The notes under the pieces: generated by a model
What the model saw: the letters and a program-made list of their open reading frames with translations, nothing else
What the model was told of the DNA's origin: nothing
Database searches by the model: none
Translations under genes and position numbers: made by a program
Assembly (NCBI RefSeq): GCF_900112815.1
Contig: NZ_FOND01000012.1
Location: 100,000 to 163,999 of the forward strand
Length of the DNA: 64,000 nucleotides
Origin: Blastococcus tunisiensis
GTDB taxonomy: Bacteria; Actinomycetota; Actinomycetes; Mycobacteriales; Geodermatophilaceae
Direction of reading: 5' to 3'
Shown: positions 54,241-63,094 of the stretch, piece after piece
Numbering within the stretch: position 1 is the stretch's first letter
Layout of the letters: the number at the start of each line of letters is the position of its first letter

Positions 54241-55015
54241 TCGATGTCGTCAGACTAGGTTGAGCGGACCGCGCCGCGCGGTATCGGAGTTTGCTTGGTC
54301 AGAAGCGTTGGCAACCGTTGAATGATTGATTTGCGGAAACGCGCTGAGCGAGGGACGCGTTGCTGGCTGCGGCGATTGCCCAGGCGGTGTTCACCGTCCG
54401 CCGCCTGGCCGTCCCGGAGCCGCCGCCGGCCGTGGCGCACGGGCACCACAACCTTGAGCCGAGGGACCGCCTCGCCAACGGGCTGCTGTGGCGGAGGCTT
54501 CCACTCGTGGGCCGGTTATCGCCATGGGGTCTCTTCTCTACCAAGCCCCAGCCTTCCTGACCGCTGCGCGGCTAATCCGTCCGGCACGCGCATGAGGCCG
54601 GTGATAACTTCCGACGCGACAGCGACGCGTCGCTAGGCCCCGGCTGTGTTGAGGGCTTCTTGGAAGGCGTGAGGCAGCGGCGGCCAGGCCACCGAGGGTG
54701 CGGCAGAAGCGGTGGCGGACGGCGGTCTCGGGGATGTCGTCCCTGTGGGCGAGGCGCTGTTCAAGGGGGCGGGTGTCGCCGGGCTTGGCCTAGACCCCGT
54801 ATACGCCCGCCACCAGATGGGCCTGGCCCGATGGGAGTGCGGCGTCGAGCTCGAGTAGCTGTCCGCCATCAACCCCGGCTGGGTCGACCTCGTGCAGACG
54901 ATGAACGCGCAGCTCGCGGCACGGCCGCCCCGCTGAATGGTCGAAGAAGACAGGTAGCGCTGCCCCGGTGCCGGCGCCGTAGGCCGCGCGGGCGTCGGCG
55001 GCGGGCGCGGCGGTC
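54241..55015. other. Non-coding or degraded region of the mobile element
   Basis: About 775 nt without an intact gene. A + strand frame from ~54670 reads ATEGAAEAVADGGLGDVVPV, then AGVAGLGLDPVYARHQMGLA and RWECGVELE. It hits TAG near 54859 and continues LSAINPGWVDLVQTMNAQLA to TGA near 54935: protein-like text broken by stops and lacking a start, thus probably a dead gene. A second short frame (54360-54560) is preceded by a stop and has no ribosome-binding site. The first ~100 nt are more AT-rich than the surroundings. Confidence 0.45.
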
Positions 55016-55987
55016 CTACTGACCCACGACGGCCAGCGCCAGTGGCGCGGCAGCCGTGGGTTGGGGGGGAGTCAGCGCACCGGGGACGAGGTCGAGGGCG
55101 GCGAGCATGCGCGCGGTCTCGACGAAGTCGTTCACGGGTGGGGCGTCCATGTCGTTGCGCCAGGCGATCGCCAGCGACGAGGGCGGCAGCCCCTCGACCG
55201 GGATGAACGTGAGGCCGGGGCGGTCGTAGAAGCGCTGCGTCGACGCCTGGGTGAACGCGACACCGCGGCCGGAGAGGATGGCTTCGAAGCACTCGTCGAC
55301 GCTGCCGACCTCGGCACCGAGCTTGACTGTGTGCGGGCCGCGGGCGTCGGTGGCCAGCCAGAAGTCCCGCCAGTACTCGGGGGCGCGTCGCGCGACGAAG
55401 GCTTTGTCGAGGACTTCCTCCACGCTGATCCGGCGACGGCTGGCCAGCGGGAAGTCGGTCGAGGTGACCAGCAGGCGGGGCTCGACGAAGAGCGTCTCGA
55501 TGCTCAGCCAGTCGTGCACCAGCAGTGGTGGGCGGACGAAGGCGACGTCGACGCTACCGGTGGCCAGGCCGACGTAGGGGTCGGCGAAGTCGTGAGAGCG
55601 CATCTCGACTTGCACCCGGGGATGCCGGGTCTGGAAGGCGGTGAGGATCTTGGGGGTCAGCTCGGCGGCGGCGTTGCCCTGGAACCCGACGACGAGCGTG
55701 CCGTGCACTCCTCGCGAGGCCTCCCGGGTCGCGGCGACCAGCCGGTCGGCACCGGTGAGCAGGCGGTGCGCTTCCTCCAACAGCACCGTGCCTACGACGG
55801 TGAGTTCGACGTGCCGGCTGGTGCGCTCGAACAACCGCACACCCAGGGAGTGCTCGAGCTTGCGAATCTGAACGCTCAGCGAGGGTTGGGAGATGTGCAG
55901 CCGGGCGGCGGCGCGGCCGAAGTGAAGTTCCTCCGCCACGGCGACGAAGTACCGGAGTGAGCGCAGTTCAGGCGTGTCCGGCACCAC
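55016..55987 (-). CDS. LysR-family transcriptional regulator
   Basis: Protein of 323 residues. The N-terminal winged helix reads LRSLRYFVAVAEELHFGRAA then RLHISQPSLSVQIRKLEHSL, typical of the CatR/CbnR/BenM side of the family. The effector domain begins GTLVVGFQGNAAAELTPKIL and includes SVDVAFVRPPLLVHDWLSIE. GTG at 55987 (or 55984). It diverges from the SCP2-hydrolase-ALDH operon with an ATAG-N7-CTAT box between, so it should activate that operon in response to a substrate or intermediate. Confidence 0.92.
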   Translation of the reverse strand: MVPDTPELRSLRYFVAVAEELHFGRAAARLHISQPSLSVQIRKLEHSLGVRLFERTSRHVELTVVGTVLLEEAHRLLTGADRLVAATREASRGVHGTLVVGFQGNAAAELTPKILTAFQTRHPRVQVEMRSHDFADPYVGLATGSVDVAFVRPPLLVHDWLSIETLFVEPRLLVTSTDFPLASRRRISVEEVLDKAFVARRAPEYWRDFWLATDARGPHTVKLGAEVGSVDECFEAILSGRGVAFTQASTQRFYDRPGLTFIPVEGLPPSSLAIAWRNDMDAPPVNDFVETARMLAALDLVPGALTPPQPTAAAPLALAVVGQ

Positions 55988-56019
55988 ACCAAGTTAGGCC
56001 GTGAGCTGCGCGGACACCA

Positions 56020-56034
56020 ATAGAGCGTGCCTAT
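56020..56034 (+). promoter_or_regulatory. LysR-type operator (T-N11-A box)
   Basis: ATAGAGCGTGCCTAT is a dyad (ATAG-N7-CTAT) fitting the T-N11-A rule of LysR recognition sites. It lies 33 bp from the lysR start and ~117 bp before the first operon gene, within the divergent promoter region. A related half-site follows at TATCGGTCCGTA. Confidence 0.6.
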
Positions 56035-56150
56035 CGGTCCGTAGGGAGCAGGTATTGGACGTGCGGCCGGCGCCGCCGTCTGATGGTGACAGCCGCCACA
56101 GGGCTCGCCCGGTGGCCGGTCATCCCCGTTCCCTCAGAGAGGACTCAACG

Positions 56151-56558
56151 ATGAGTGCGCCCACCCGCGCCCCGTCGGCCGAAGCATGGGCCACGGCCTT
56201 CACCGACGCCAGCAACACCGACCCCGAGATCCAGGCGCACGGCAAGTACTTCACCTGCTCCTACCTCCTGGACGCCACCGAGCGGACCTACGTCATCCAG
56301 GTCGAGTCCGGCAAGGTCACCCACGTCACCGTTGACCCGGGCCCCCTGGACGTCGCCTACCAGTTCGCCATCCGGGCCTCCGCTGAGACCTGGCGCGGGT
56401 TCGGTGAGGAGACCCCCGCTGCCATGTTCCACGGCATCTGGGCGGCCAGCTTCCAGCGAGACATGAAGCTCGAGGGCGACCTCTTGATCCTCATGCAGAA
56501 CCTGCGCTGCATCACCCGCCAGGTCGAGCTCCTGCGCGTCGTCGGCTCCCCGGTCTGA
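56151..56558 (+). CDS. SCP2-like sterol/lipid-binding domain protein
   Basis: Protein of 135 residues: KYFTCSYLLDATERTYVIQV, ESGKVTHVTVDPGPLDVAYQ, AETWRGFGEETPAAMFHGIW and DMKLEGDLLILMQNLRCITR. The strand-helix order and the final Gly-Asp-Leu helix resemble SCP2 domains, which bind hydrophobic ligands. ATG at 56151 follows GAGAGGA. First gene of the cargo operon, 17 nt before the hydrolase gene. It could present a lipophilic substrate to the next enzyme. The family call is by pattern. Confidence 0.65.
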   Translation: MSAPTRAPSAEAWATAFTDASNTDPEIQAHGKYFTCSYLLDATERTYVIQVESGKVTHVTVDPGPLDVAYQFAIRASAETWRGFGEETPAAMFHGIWAASFQRDMKLEGDLLILMQNLRCITRQVELLRVVGSPV

Positions 56559-56575
56559 GGAAGGGAATAACCCCC

Positions 56576-57451
56576 ATGAGCAACAGCAAGATCTCACCCG
56601 TCACCGGCCACTACGTGACCGTCGACGTCGACGGCCTGCAGTACAAGGTCTTCTACTTGGAGAACGGGACCGGTCAGCCGATCCTGTGCCAGCACACCGC
56701 CGGCTGCCACAACCACCAGTGGCGCGGGCTGCTGGAGGACGAGGAGATCACCGCCAACTACCGGGTCATCGCCTACGACCTGCCCCGCCACGGCAAGTCC
56801 GACCCGCCGGAGAACACCGAGTGGTGGAAGGAGGAGTACCAGCTCTCCGCCGAGCACTACTCCAACTTCATCATCGCCCTCGCCGACGCCCTCGAGCTGG
56901 AGGACCCGATCTTCATGGGGTCCTCGTTCGGCGGGAACGTCGCCCTGCAGCTGGCCCTGCGCCGGCCCGACCGGTTCGCCGGTGTCCTGAGCGTCGAGGG
57001 CGCCGACTACTCCCCGGGCTTCTACCTGGACTGGTGGCAGCACCCGCACGCCAACGCCGCCCAGGTCTGCGCCAGCGGCACCTGGGACCTGATGGCCCCG
57101 CAGTCTCCCGAGGCCGACCGGTGGAAGACCTGGTTCTACTACACCCAGGGCTCCGAGGCCTTCAAGGGTGACCTGCACTTCTACTCCGTCGACCACGACC
57201 TGCGCGGCAAGCTCGGGGACATCGACGGCGAGAAGTGCCCGGTCGTGATGATGACCGGCGAGTACGACTACCTCACCACCCCCGAGGACAGCGAGCGCAC
57301 CGCCAACGCCATCACCAACGGGTCCTTCATCTACATGCCCGCGATCGGGCACTTTCCGATGAGTGAGAACCACCCGGTGTTCCGCACCTACCTGATCCAG
57401 GCGCTGGAACTACTGCAGGAGAAGCGGGAGAAGAAGGCCGCCAACGCCTGA
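56576..57451 (+). CDS. Alpha/beta hydrolase
   Basis: Hydrolase of 291 residues. Nucleophile elbow GSSFGGN with Ser117, oxyanion region CQHTAGCHNHQWRG, acid candidate in MMTGEYDYLTTPED and catalytic His in PAIGHFPMSENHP. No signal peptide, so cytoplasmic. It likely cleaves an ester, thioester or C-C bond; with an aldehyde dehydrogenase next in the operon, release of an aldehyde or alcohol for oxidation is plausible. ATG at 56576 follows GGAAGGGA. Codon use is strongly biased to C-ending codons, as in highly expressed genes. Confidence 0.9.
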   Translation: MSNSKISPVTGHYVTVDVDGLQYKVFYLENGTGQPILCQHTAGCHNHQWRGLLEDEEITANYRVIAYDLPRHGKSDPPENTEWWKEEYQLSAEHYSNFIIALADALELEDPIFMGSSFGGNVALQLALRRPDRFAGVLSVEGADYSPGFYLDWWQHPHANAAQVCASGTWDLMAPQSPEADRWKTWFYYTQGSEAFKGDLHFYSVDHDLRGKLGDIDGEKCPVVMMTGEYDYLTTPEDSERTANAITNGSFIYMPAIGHFPMSENHPVFRTYLIQALELLQEKREKKAANA

Positions 57452-57534
57452 CCGCGCGCCGCAGGGTGGTCGGCCCGACCGGGTCGACCACCTGCGGCAT
57501 AGCCATGCCCAGCAGCTCACCGAGAGGACCCGGA

Positions 57535-58980
57535 GTGCAGCTCGAGACGACCCCCATCCGCGTCGCCGGCGCCCAGGTGTGGGGCTCGCAGACCCAGCCG
57601 GTCACCCGCCCCGACGGCGGTGACCCCGCCGGGCATGTGACCGTCGCCGACCCCGAGCACGTCGAGGCCGCGGTGTCCGCCGCGCACCACGTGGCACCGG
57701 AGTTCGCGGGCCTGCCCGCCCACCGCCGTGCCGACGCCCTGGCCCACGTGTCGCGACGCCTGACGGAGTCCCGCGAGGATCTGGCCGCGGTGATCGTCGC
57801 CGAAGGCGGCAAGCCGGTCCGCTGGGCCCGGGCCGAGGTCGATCGAGCCGCAGCGACGTTCCGCCTGGCCGGGGAGGAGGCCCGCCGCTGGGTCGGTGAC
57901 CTGCAGCGCCTGGACACCGACCCGTCGGGAGAAGGCCGCATAGCGCTCAACCGGCGCGTGAGCCGCGGACCCGTCCTGGGCATCACCCCGTTCAACTTCC
58001 CGCTGAACCTGGTCGCCCACAAGGTCGCCCCCGCCCTGGCCGTGGGCGCACCCATCGTGCTTAAGCCCGCCCCCGCCACACCACTGTCAGCCCTTTTCTT
58101 GGGTGGCCTACTCGCCGAGACAGACCTCCCCGCCGGGTCCTGGTCGATTCTCACCGTGCCCAACGAACGCATGAACCCTCTGGTTACCGACCCGCGACTA
58201 CCGGTCGTGTCCTTCACCGGCTCCGGGCCAGTCGGCTGGGGGATCCGCGACCTCGTACCCCGTAAGCACGTTACCCTCGAACTCGGCGGCAACGCCGCCG
58301 TCGTCGTGTGCGCCGACTGGAACAGCCTCGCCGACCTGCAGCGCGCTGCCCAGCGGATTGCCACGTTCGGCGTCGGCCAAGCCGGCCAGTCCTGCATCTC
58401 CGTGCAACGGGTCATCGCCGACCGCAGCGTGTTCGACCAACTGCGCGACCTCGTCGTCGCCGAAGTCCAAGCGCAGGTGCTCGGTGACCCAGAGCGGGAA
58501 GAGACCACCCTGGGCCCGATGATCGACGAACGCGCCGCCCAGCGCGCGCACTCCTGGATCACCGAAGCCGTCGACGCCGGCGCGCACGTCCTCACCGGCG
58601 GCAGACGCGACTACGCCCGCCTTGAGCCGACCGTGCTGGTCGACGTGCCCCCCGGAGCGCGCGTCGACCGCGACGAGGTCTTCGCCCCCGTGCTGTCCCT
58701 ACGAGCCGTCGACGGCCTCGACGAGGCGCTCGCCGCCGTCAATGACTCCGATTTCGGACTGCAGGTGGGGGTCTTCACCCACGACATCACCACCGCATTC
58801 CGCGCACACCGCGACCTCGAGGTCGGAGGCGTCATCGTGGGCGATGTCCCCAGCTACCGCGCCGACCAGATGCCCTACGGCGGAACGAAGGGCTCCGGCA
58901 TCGGACGCGAAGGCGTCCGCTACGCGATGGAAGACCTCACCTACGACCGTACCCTGGTCCTCACCGGCATCGACCTCTGA
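57535..58980 (+). CDS. Aldehyde dehydrogenase (NAD(P)-dependent)
   Basis: Enzyme of 481 residues oxidising an aldehyde to an acid. Cofactor/catalytic Asn in GITPFNFPLNLVAHKVAPAL, Glu249 in LELGGNAAVV, catalytic Cys287 in GQAGQSCISVQRV, and the C-terminal PYGGTKGSGIGREG block are all present. It resembles the succinate-semialdehyde/lactaldehyde group; the substrate is unknown. GTG at 57535 follows GAGAGGA, 83 nt after the hydrolase gene. The second half (after ~58050) uses more A/T-ending codons than the first. Confidence 0.93.
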   Translation: MQLETTPIRVAGAQVWGSQTQPVTRPDGGDPAGHVTVADPEHVEAAVSAAHHVAPEFAGLPAHRRADALAHVSRRLTESREDLAAVIVAEGGKPVRWARAEVDRAAATFRLAGEEARRWVGDLQRLDTDPSGEGRIALNRRVSRGPVLGITPFNFPLNLVAHKVAPALAVGAPIVLKPAPATPLSALFLGGLLAETDLPAGSWSILTVPNERMNPLVTDPRLPVVSFTGSGPVGWGIRDLVPRKHVTLELGGNAAVVVCADWNSLADLQRAAQRIATFGVGQAGQSCISVQRVIADRSVFDQLRDLVVAEVQAQVLGDPEREETTLGPMIDERAAQRAHSWITEAVDAGAHVLTGGRRDYARLEPTVLVDVPPGARVDRDEVFAPVLSLRAVDGLDEALAAVNDSDFGLQVGVFTHDITTAFRAHRDLEVGGVIVGDVPSYRADQMPYGGTKGSGIGREGVRYAMEDLTYDRTLVLTGIDL

Positions 58981-59375
58981 GGGCACTCACCAGACCCGCA
59001 GCAGACCGGGTGCCCACGTGAGGACTGCCGATTTAATCGTTCACTCTGTCGGCCGCGGGACAACCGGTGCGTAAGTTCGTCGCAACCATGTGGCGGGCGC
59101 GTCTCCGCTCGACCAGCCGCGCGTCGTTTTTATCCCGCTGAGGATCCCCAAACGGAACTGCCGGGGTGCGACGGTTGGTCACTTCCCAGCCAGCTCCCGC
59201 TAACCGCTTCCTGGCCGGCTGGGGTGGGTCGGGGGAAGGGTGGGCCGAAGGCCCAGCCCGGAGGGCCGCGCAGCGTCCTTCCGGCGACCAACGATGCCGG
59301 CATACTGGCGCGGAGGGAGCGGCTCCAGCGATCTTGGCTTGGCTCGTTGTCCGAGAATCCCGGTACGCTGCGATC
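58981..59375 (+). other. Gap between cargo operon and toxin-antitoxin pair
   Basis: About 395 nt. A weak stem (GGGCAC 58981-58986 with GTGCCC 59010-59015) right after the aldehyde dehydrogenase stop may terminate the operon. A slightly AT-richer patch (GATTTAATCGTTCACT, ~59029) follows. The last ~100 nt must hold the antitoxin promoter (TACGCT about 11 nt before its ATG is a candidate -10). No convincing gene is seen. Confidence 0.4.
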
Positions 59376-59636
59376 ATGAGTTCCGCCGACGGCTGGGACC
59401 TGACGGTCCCCGAGGATGCAGCCGAGCTGCTCGCTGAGCTGCGTCGCCACGGCGTGCGGCCCGGCCAGCGCCTGCATGTGGTGCGCGCGGATAAGGAGCC
59501 GGAGCAGCCAAGCGGCGAAGACGCTGCCCGGCCCACCCGCGCGAAGCTCGACTTCATCGGTTCGGTGCACGGTGGTCCCGCGGACCTGTCCATCCGCACT
59601 GACGAGTACCTGCAGCGAGGCTTCGGCCGCGAGTGA
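59376..59636 (+). CDS. Probable antitoxin of a PIN-toxin pair
   Basis: Protein of 86 residues: MSSADGWDLTVPEDAAELLA, ELRRHGVRPGQRLHVVRADK, then a Pro/Ala-rich linker and FIGSVHGGPADLSIRTDEYL. The N-terminal half looks like an AbrB/SpoVT-type or similar small DNA-binding fold and the C-terminus would wrap the toxin. Its stop overlaps the GTG of the PIN gene (GTGA), the usual antitoxin-first arrangement. I cannot name the family with certainty. Confidence 0.75.
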   Translation: MSSADGWDLTVPEDAAELLAELRRHGVRPGQRLHVVRADKEPEQPSGEDAARPTRAKLDFIGSVHGGPADLSIRTDEYLQRGFGRE

Positions 59637-60058
59637 TCCTCGTCGACACGAACGTTCTCGTGGCGGCTGCCCGGACCGCCGACACCAATCACGACGCCGC
59701 GGCGCAATTGCTCCAGACCCTCGACGAGCCGCCGCTGGTTCCACCCACCGTGCTCGCGGAGGTCTGTTACCTCCTCAACGAGTGGGGTGGACCCGGCGCC
59801 GAGGTCCGGTTCCTTCGCGACCTCCGACCCGGCGGCCTCCGACTCGCCGAGCTGACCACTGCCGACGTCGCACGCATGGCCGATCTGGTTGAGCGGTACG
59901 CGGACCTCCGTCTCGGCGGAACCGACGCCTCGCTCGTCGCCATCGCCGAGCGCCTGCGCATCGATCGGATCGCCACCTTCGACCGGCGCCATTTCACGGT
60001 CGTCCGCCCCGCCCACGTCGCGACGTTCACGCTGCTTCCCGGGATCACGTCAAGCTGA
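59633..60058 (+). CDS. PIN-domain ribonuclease toxin (VapC-like)
   Basis: Protein of 141 residues. The PIN-domain acidic residues are recognisable: Asp near the start (MILVDTNVLVAAA), Glu in PPTVLAEVCYLLNEWG, and Asp in LGGTDASLVAIAERL with a final ATFDRRHF. It would be a metal-dependent RNase neutralised by the preceding protein. GTG at 59633. Likely stabilises the integrated element by post-segregational killing. Confidence 0.9.
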   Translation: MILVDTNVLVAAARTADTNHDAAAQLLQTLDEPPLVPPTVLAEVCYLLNEWGGPGAEVRFLRDLRPGGLRLAELTTADVARMADLVERYADLRLGGTDASLVAIAERLRIDRIATFDRRHFTVVRPAHVATFTLLPGITSS

Positions 60059-60209
60059 CCGGATGCCCCGCCGGGCCGGGCGGGGCGCGGCGCGCGGTCG
60101 AACTCCGAGGACGGCGTCGGGGCCCGGACACGGCGCAGTGTCAGGCCCTCGGACTACGTTCGGCCGCGTCGGTGTCCGGCGAGGTCCATGCGGATTGAAG
60201 GGCGGAGCC

Positions 60210-61364
60210 ATGGCGAGCATCCAGGACCGGTGGCGTCGCAAGGACCCGGCCACCGGCCGCCTGGTGCCCACGGGGCTGGACGGCAAGGGGCTGCGCTACC
60301 GCCCGCAGTTCCGGGACCCGTCGGGCCGCCAGATCATGAAGGGGTTCGCGCTCAAGCGGGACGCGCAGCGTTGGCTGACCGAACAGACCGCCCACATCGT
60401 TCGGGGCACCTACGTCGACCCGGGCGCCGGTCGCACTACGTTCGCCGAGTTCTACGCGGACTGGTCCAGCCGGCAGGTGTGGGCACCGGGGACGGTCCTC
60501 GCGATGAACCTCGCGGCCGGTTCGGTGCCGTTCGCCGACCTCCCGCTGAGATCGCTGCGCCGCTCGCACGTCGAGGGCTGGGTCAAGGCAATGGTCAACC
60601 GCGGTCTTGCCCCCGGCACCGTGCACACGCGGGTGAACAACGTGCGCGCCGTCCTCCGCGGCGCCGTCGCCGACAGGCTGATGGCGAGTGATCCGAGCGT
60701 CGGCGTCGCGCTCCCCCGGCGCCGCCGGGCGGCAGCCGCGATGACCCTGCCCACCGCGGCCCAGGTCGGCGACGTCCTCCAGGCCGCCGACGACGCCTTC
60801 CGCCCGTTCGTCGCCCTCTGCGCGTTCGCCGGCCTGCGGCTCGGCGAGGCCGCCGCCGTCCAGGTCGAAGACATCGACTTCCTGCGGCGCACGCTCACCG
60901 TCACCCGCCAGGTGCAGCGAGGCGGCGCGGGCCGGGTCGAGGTGCGGCCGCCCAAGTACGGAAGCGAGCGGGTCGTCTTCCTCGCCCCGGGGCTTGTCGA
61001 CATCCTGGCGGCGCATGTCGCCGCGTTCTGCCCGGGTGGTGGATGGCTCTTCACCGGAGAAGCGGGACAGCCCCCGCACCAGAACACTGTCGGCTACCGC
61101 TGGCGCACCACCACCGCGGCGGCCGGCATCGCGGGGCTTCGACTGCACGACCTCCGGCACTTCTACGCCTCCGGCCTGATCGCGGCCGGCTGCGACGTCG
61201 TCACCGTGCAGCGGGCCCTCGGGCACGCCTCCGCCACCACGACACTGAACACGTACAGCCACCTGTGGCCGAGCGCCGAGGACCGCACCCGGACCGCCGC
61301 GCAGGCCTTGCTCGCAGATTCTTGTGGACTGAGTGTGGATTCGGAGGGATCAACAAGCCGCTGA
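60210..61364 (+). CDS. Tyrosine-type site-specific integrase
   Basis: Recombinase of 384 residues. The N-terminal arm-binding domain (~1-60: RYRPQFRDPSGRQIMKGFAL) and SAM-like core-binding domain (TFAEFYADWSSRQVWAPGTV) precede the catalytic domain with Arg210 (AGLRLGEAA), His313-x-x-Arg316-His317 (LHDLRHFY), His339 (ALGHASATTTLN) and nucleophile Tyr349 (TYSHLW). The set is complete, so it should be active. ATG at 60210 has GGCGGAG upstream. The 3' end carries one copy of the 19-bp repeat and a small stem with TTTTA (61358-61376) overlaps the stop. No excisionase gene is recognised. Confidence 0.94.
   Translation: MASIQDRWRRKDPATGRLVPTGLDGKGLRYRPQFRDPSGRQIMKGFALKRDAQRWLTEQTAHIVRGTYVDPGAGRTTFAEFYADWSSRQVWAPGTVLAMNLAAGSVPFADLPLRSLRRSHVEGWVKAMVNRGLAPGTVHTRVNNVRAVLRGAVADRLMASDPSVGVALPRRRRAAAAMTLPTAAQVGDVLQAADDAFRPFVALCAFAGLRLGEAAAVQVEDIDFLRRTLTVTRQVQRGGAGRVEVRPPKYGSERVVFLAPGLVDILAAHVAAFCPGGGWLFTGEAGQPPHQNTVGYRWRTTTAAAGIAGLRLHDLRHFYASGLIAAGCDVVTVQRALGHASATTTLNTYSHLWPSAEDRTRTAAQALLADSCGLSVDSEGSTSR
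61318..61336 (+). repeat. Perfect 19-bp direct repeat, right copy (arm-site candidate)
   Basis: Same 19 bases and orientation as 50284-50302. This copy lies inside the last codons of the integrase gene (D-S-C-G-L-S-V), 48 bp before the right att copy. Confidence 0.65.
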
Positions 61365-61383
61365 CGTGCGGTTTTATACCTAT

Positions 61384-62457
<1,074 letters not shown>

Positions 62458-62577
62458 GGGGAACCAGCGTACGTGTGCCGGTTCCCGGCGATCCCCGACA
62501 CGGACGGCGGCCGGTACGGGCCCGCACCACGGGACCCCGGTGTCGTCGGCGCCGACGGCATACGCCAAGGTCAGCGC

Positions 62578-63084
62578 ATGATCGGCCGCGTCTCCGGCAT
62601 CGTCGGCGCCCTCATCCTCGCGGGCTGGCTGTACTGGCTCACAGCCCGCGCCCAGCTCCTGCTCGACCGTGCCGACGCCACGCTGGACCGCGCCGACCGC
62701 ACGCTCGCGGCCGCCCTGGCCATGCTCGCCGCGGCGCCCGCGGCGAGCGCGGCGCCCGCGGCCGCGCCGGCCTCCGCCGGCGTCGTGAGCCCGTCGGGGG
62801 AAGGCCTGCCGTCCACTGCCCGACCGGCGGCCGCAACCGCCCCACCGCCGGTCACGACCGCCCCACCGCCGGCCGCGACCGCCCCACCGCCGGCCGCCAC
62901 CACCCCACCGGCGGGTGCCGTGGCACCGCCCGCGCCGGTGACCGTGCTGCCGCCCGCCGGGGGGCCACCGACCGTGCCGGCCGGCATGGCGCTCGAGGTC
63001 GAGAAACGGGCGCTGGTCGAGCGCGCCTTCTCCGTGCACGGCTCACCGCGCCGGTTCACGTTCAAGACCGGCGGGCGGGGCTGA
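62578..63084 (+). CDS. Membrane-anchored Ala/Pro-rich hypothetical protein
   Basis: Protein of 168 residues. One N-terminal hydrophobic helix (MIGRVSGIVGALILAGWLYW) is followed by a short helical heptad-like segment (LLLDRADATLDRADRTLAAA). A low-complexity Ala/Pro stretch comes next, with a 21-nt tandem repeat encoding TAPPP(A/V)(A/T) about four times (~62836-62915). It ends in a small charged tail (MALEVEKRALVERAFSVHGS). Likely anchored with the Pro-rich part as a spacer. No family is recognised. Confidence 0.6.
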   Translation: MIGRVSGIVGALILAGWLYWLTARAQLLLDRADATLDRADRTLAAALAMLAAAPAASAAPAAAPASAGVVSPSGEGLPSTARPAAATAPPPVTTAPPPAATAPPPAATTPPAGAVAPPAPVTVLPPAGGPPTVPAGMALEVEKRALVERAFSVHGSPRRFTFKTGGRG

Positions 63085-63094
63085 GCGACCCCGG

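Noticed and set aside
54360..54560. 66-codon + strand frame in the mobile element
   Set aside because: Preceded closely by a stop, no ribosome-binding site, no family resemblance; kept only as part of the degraded region.
62836..62915. 21-nt tandem repeats, considered as CRISPR or iterons
   Set aside because: They are in frame, encode a TAPPPAA spacer repeat and have no spacers between units.
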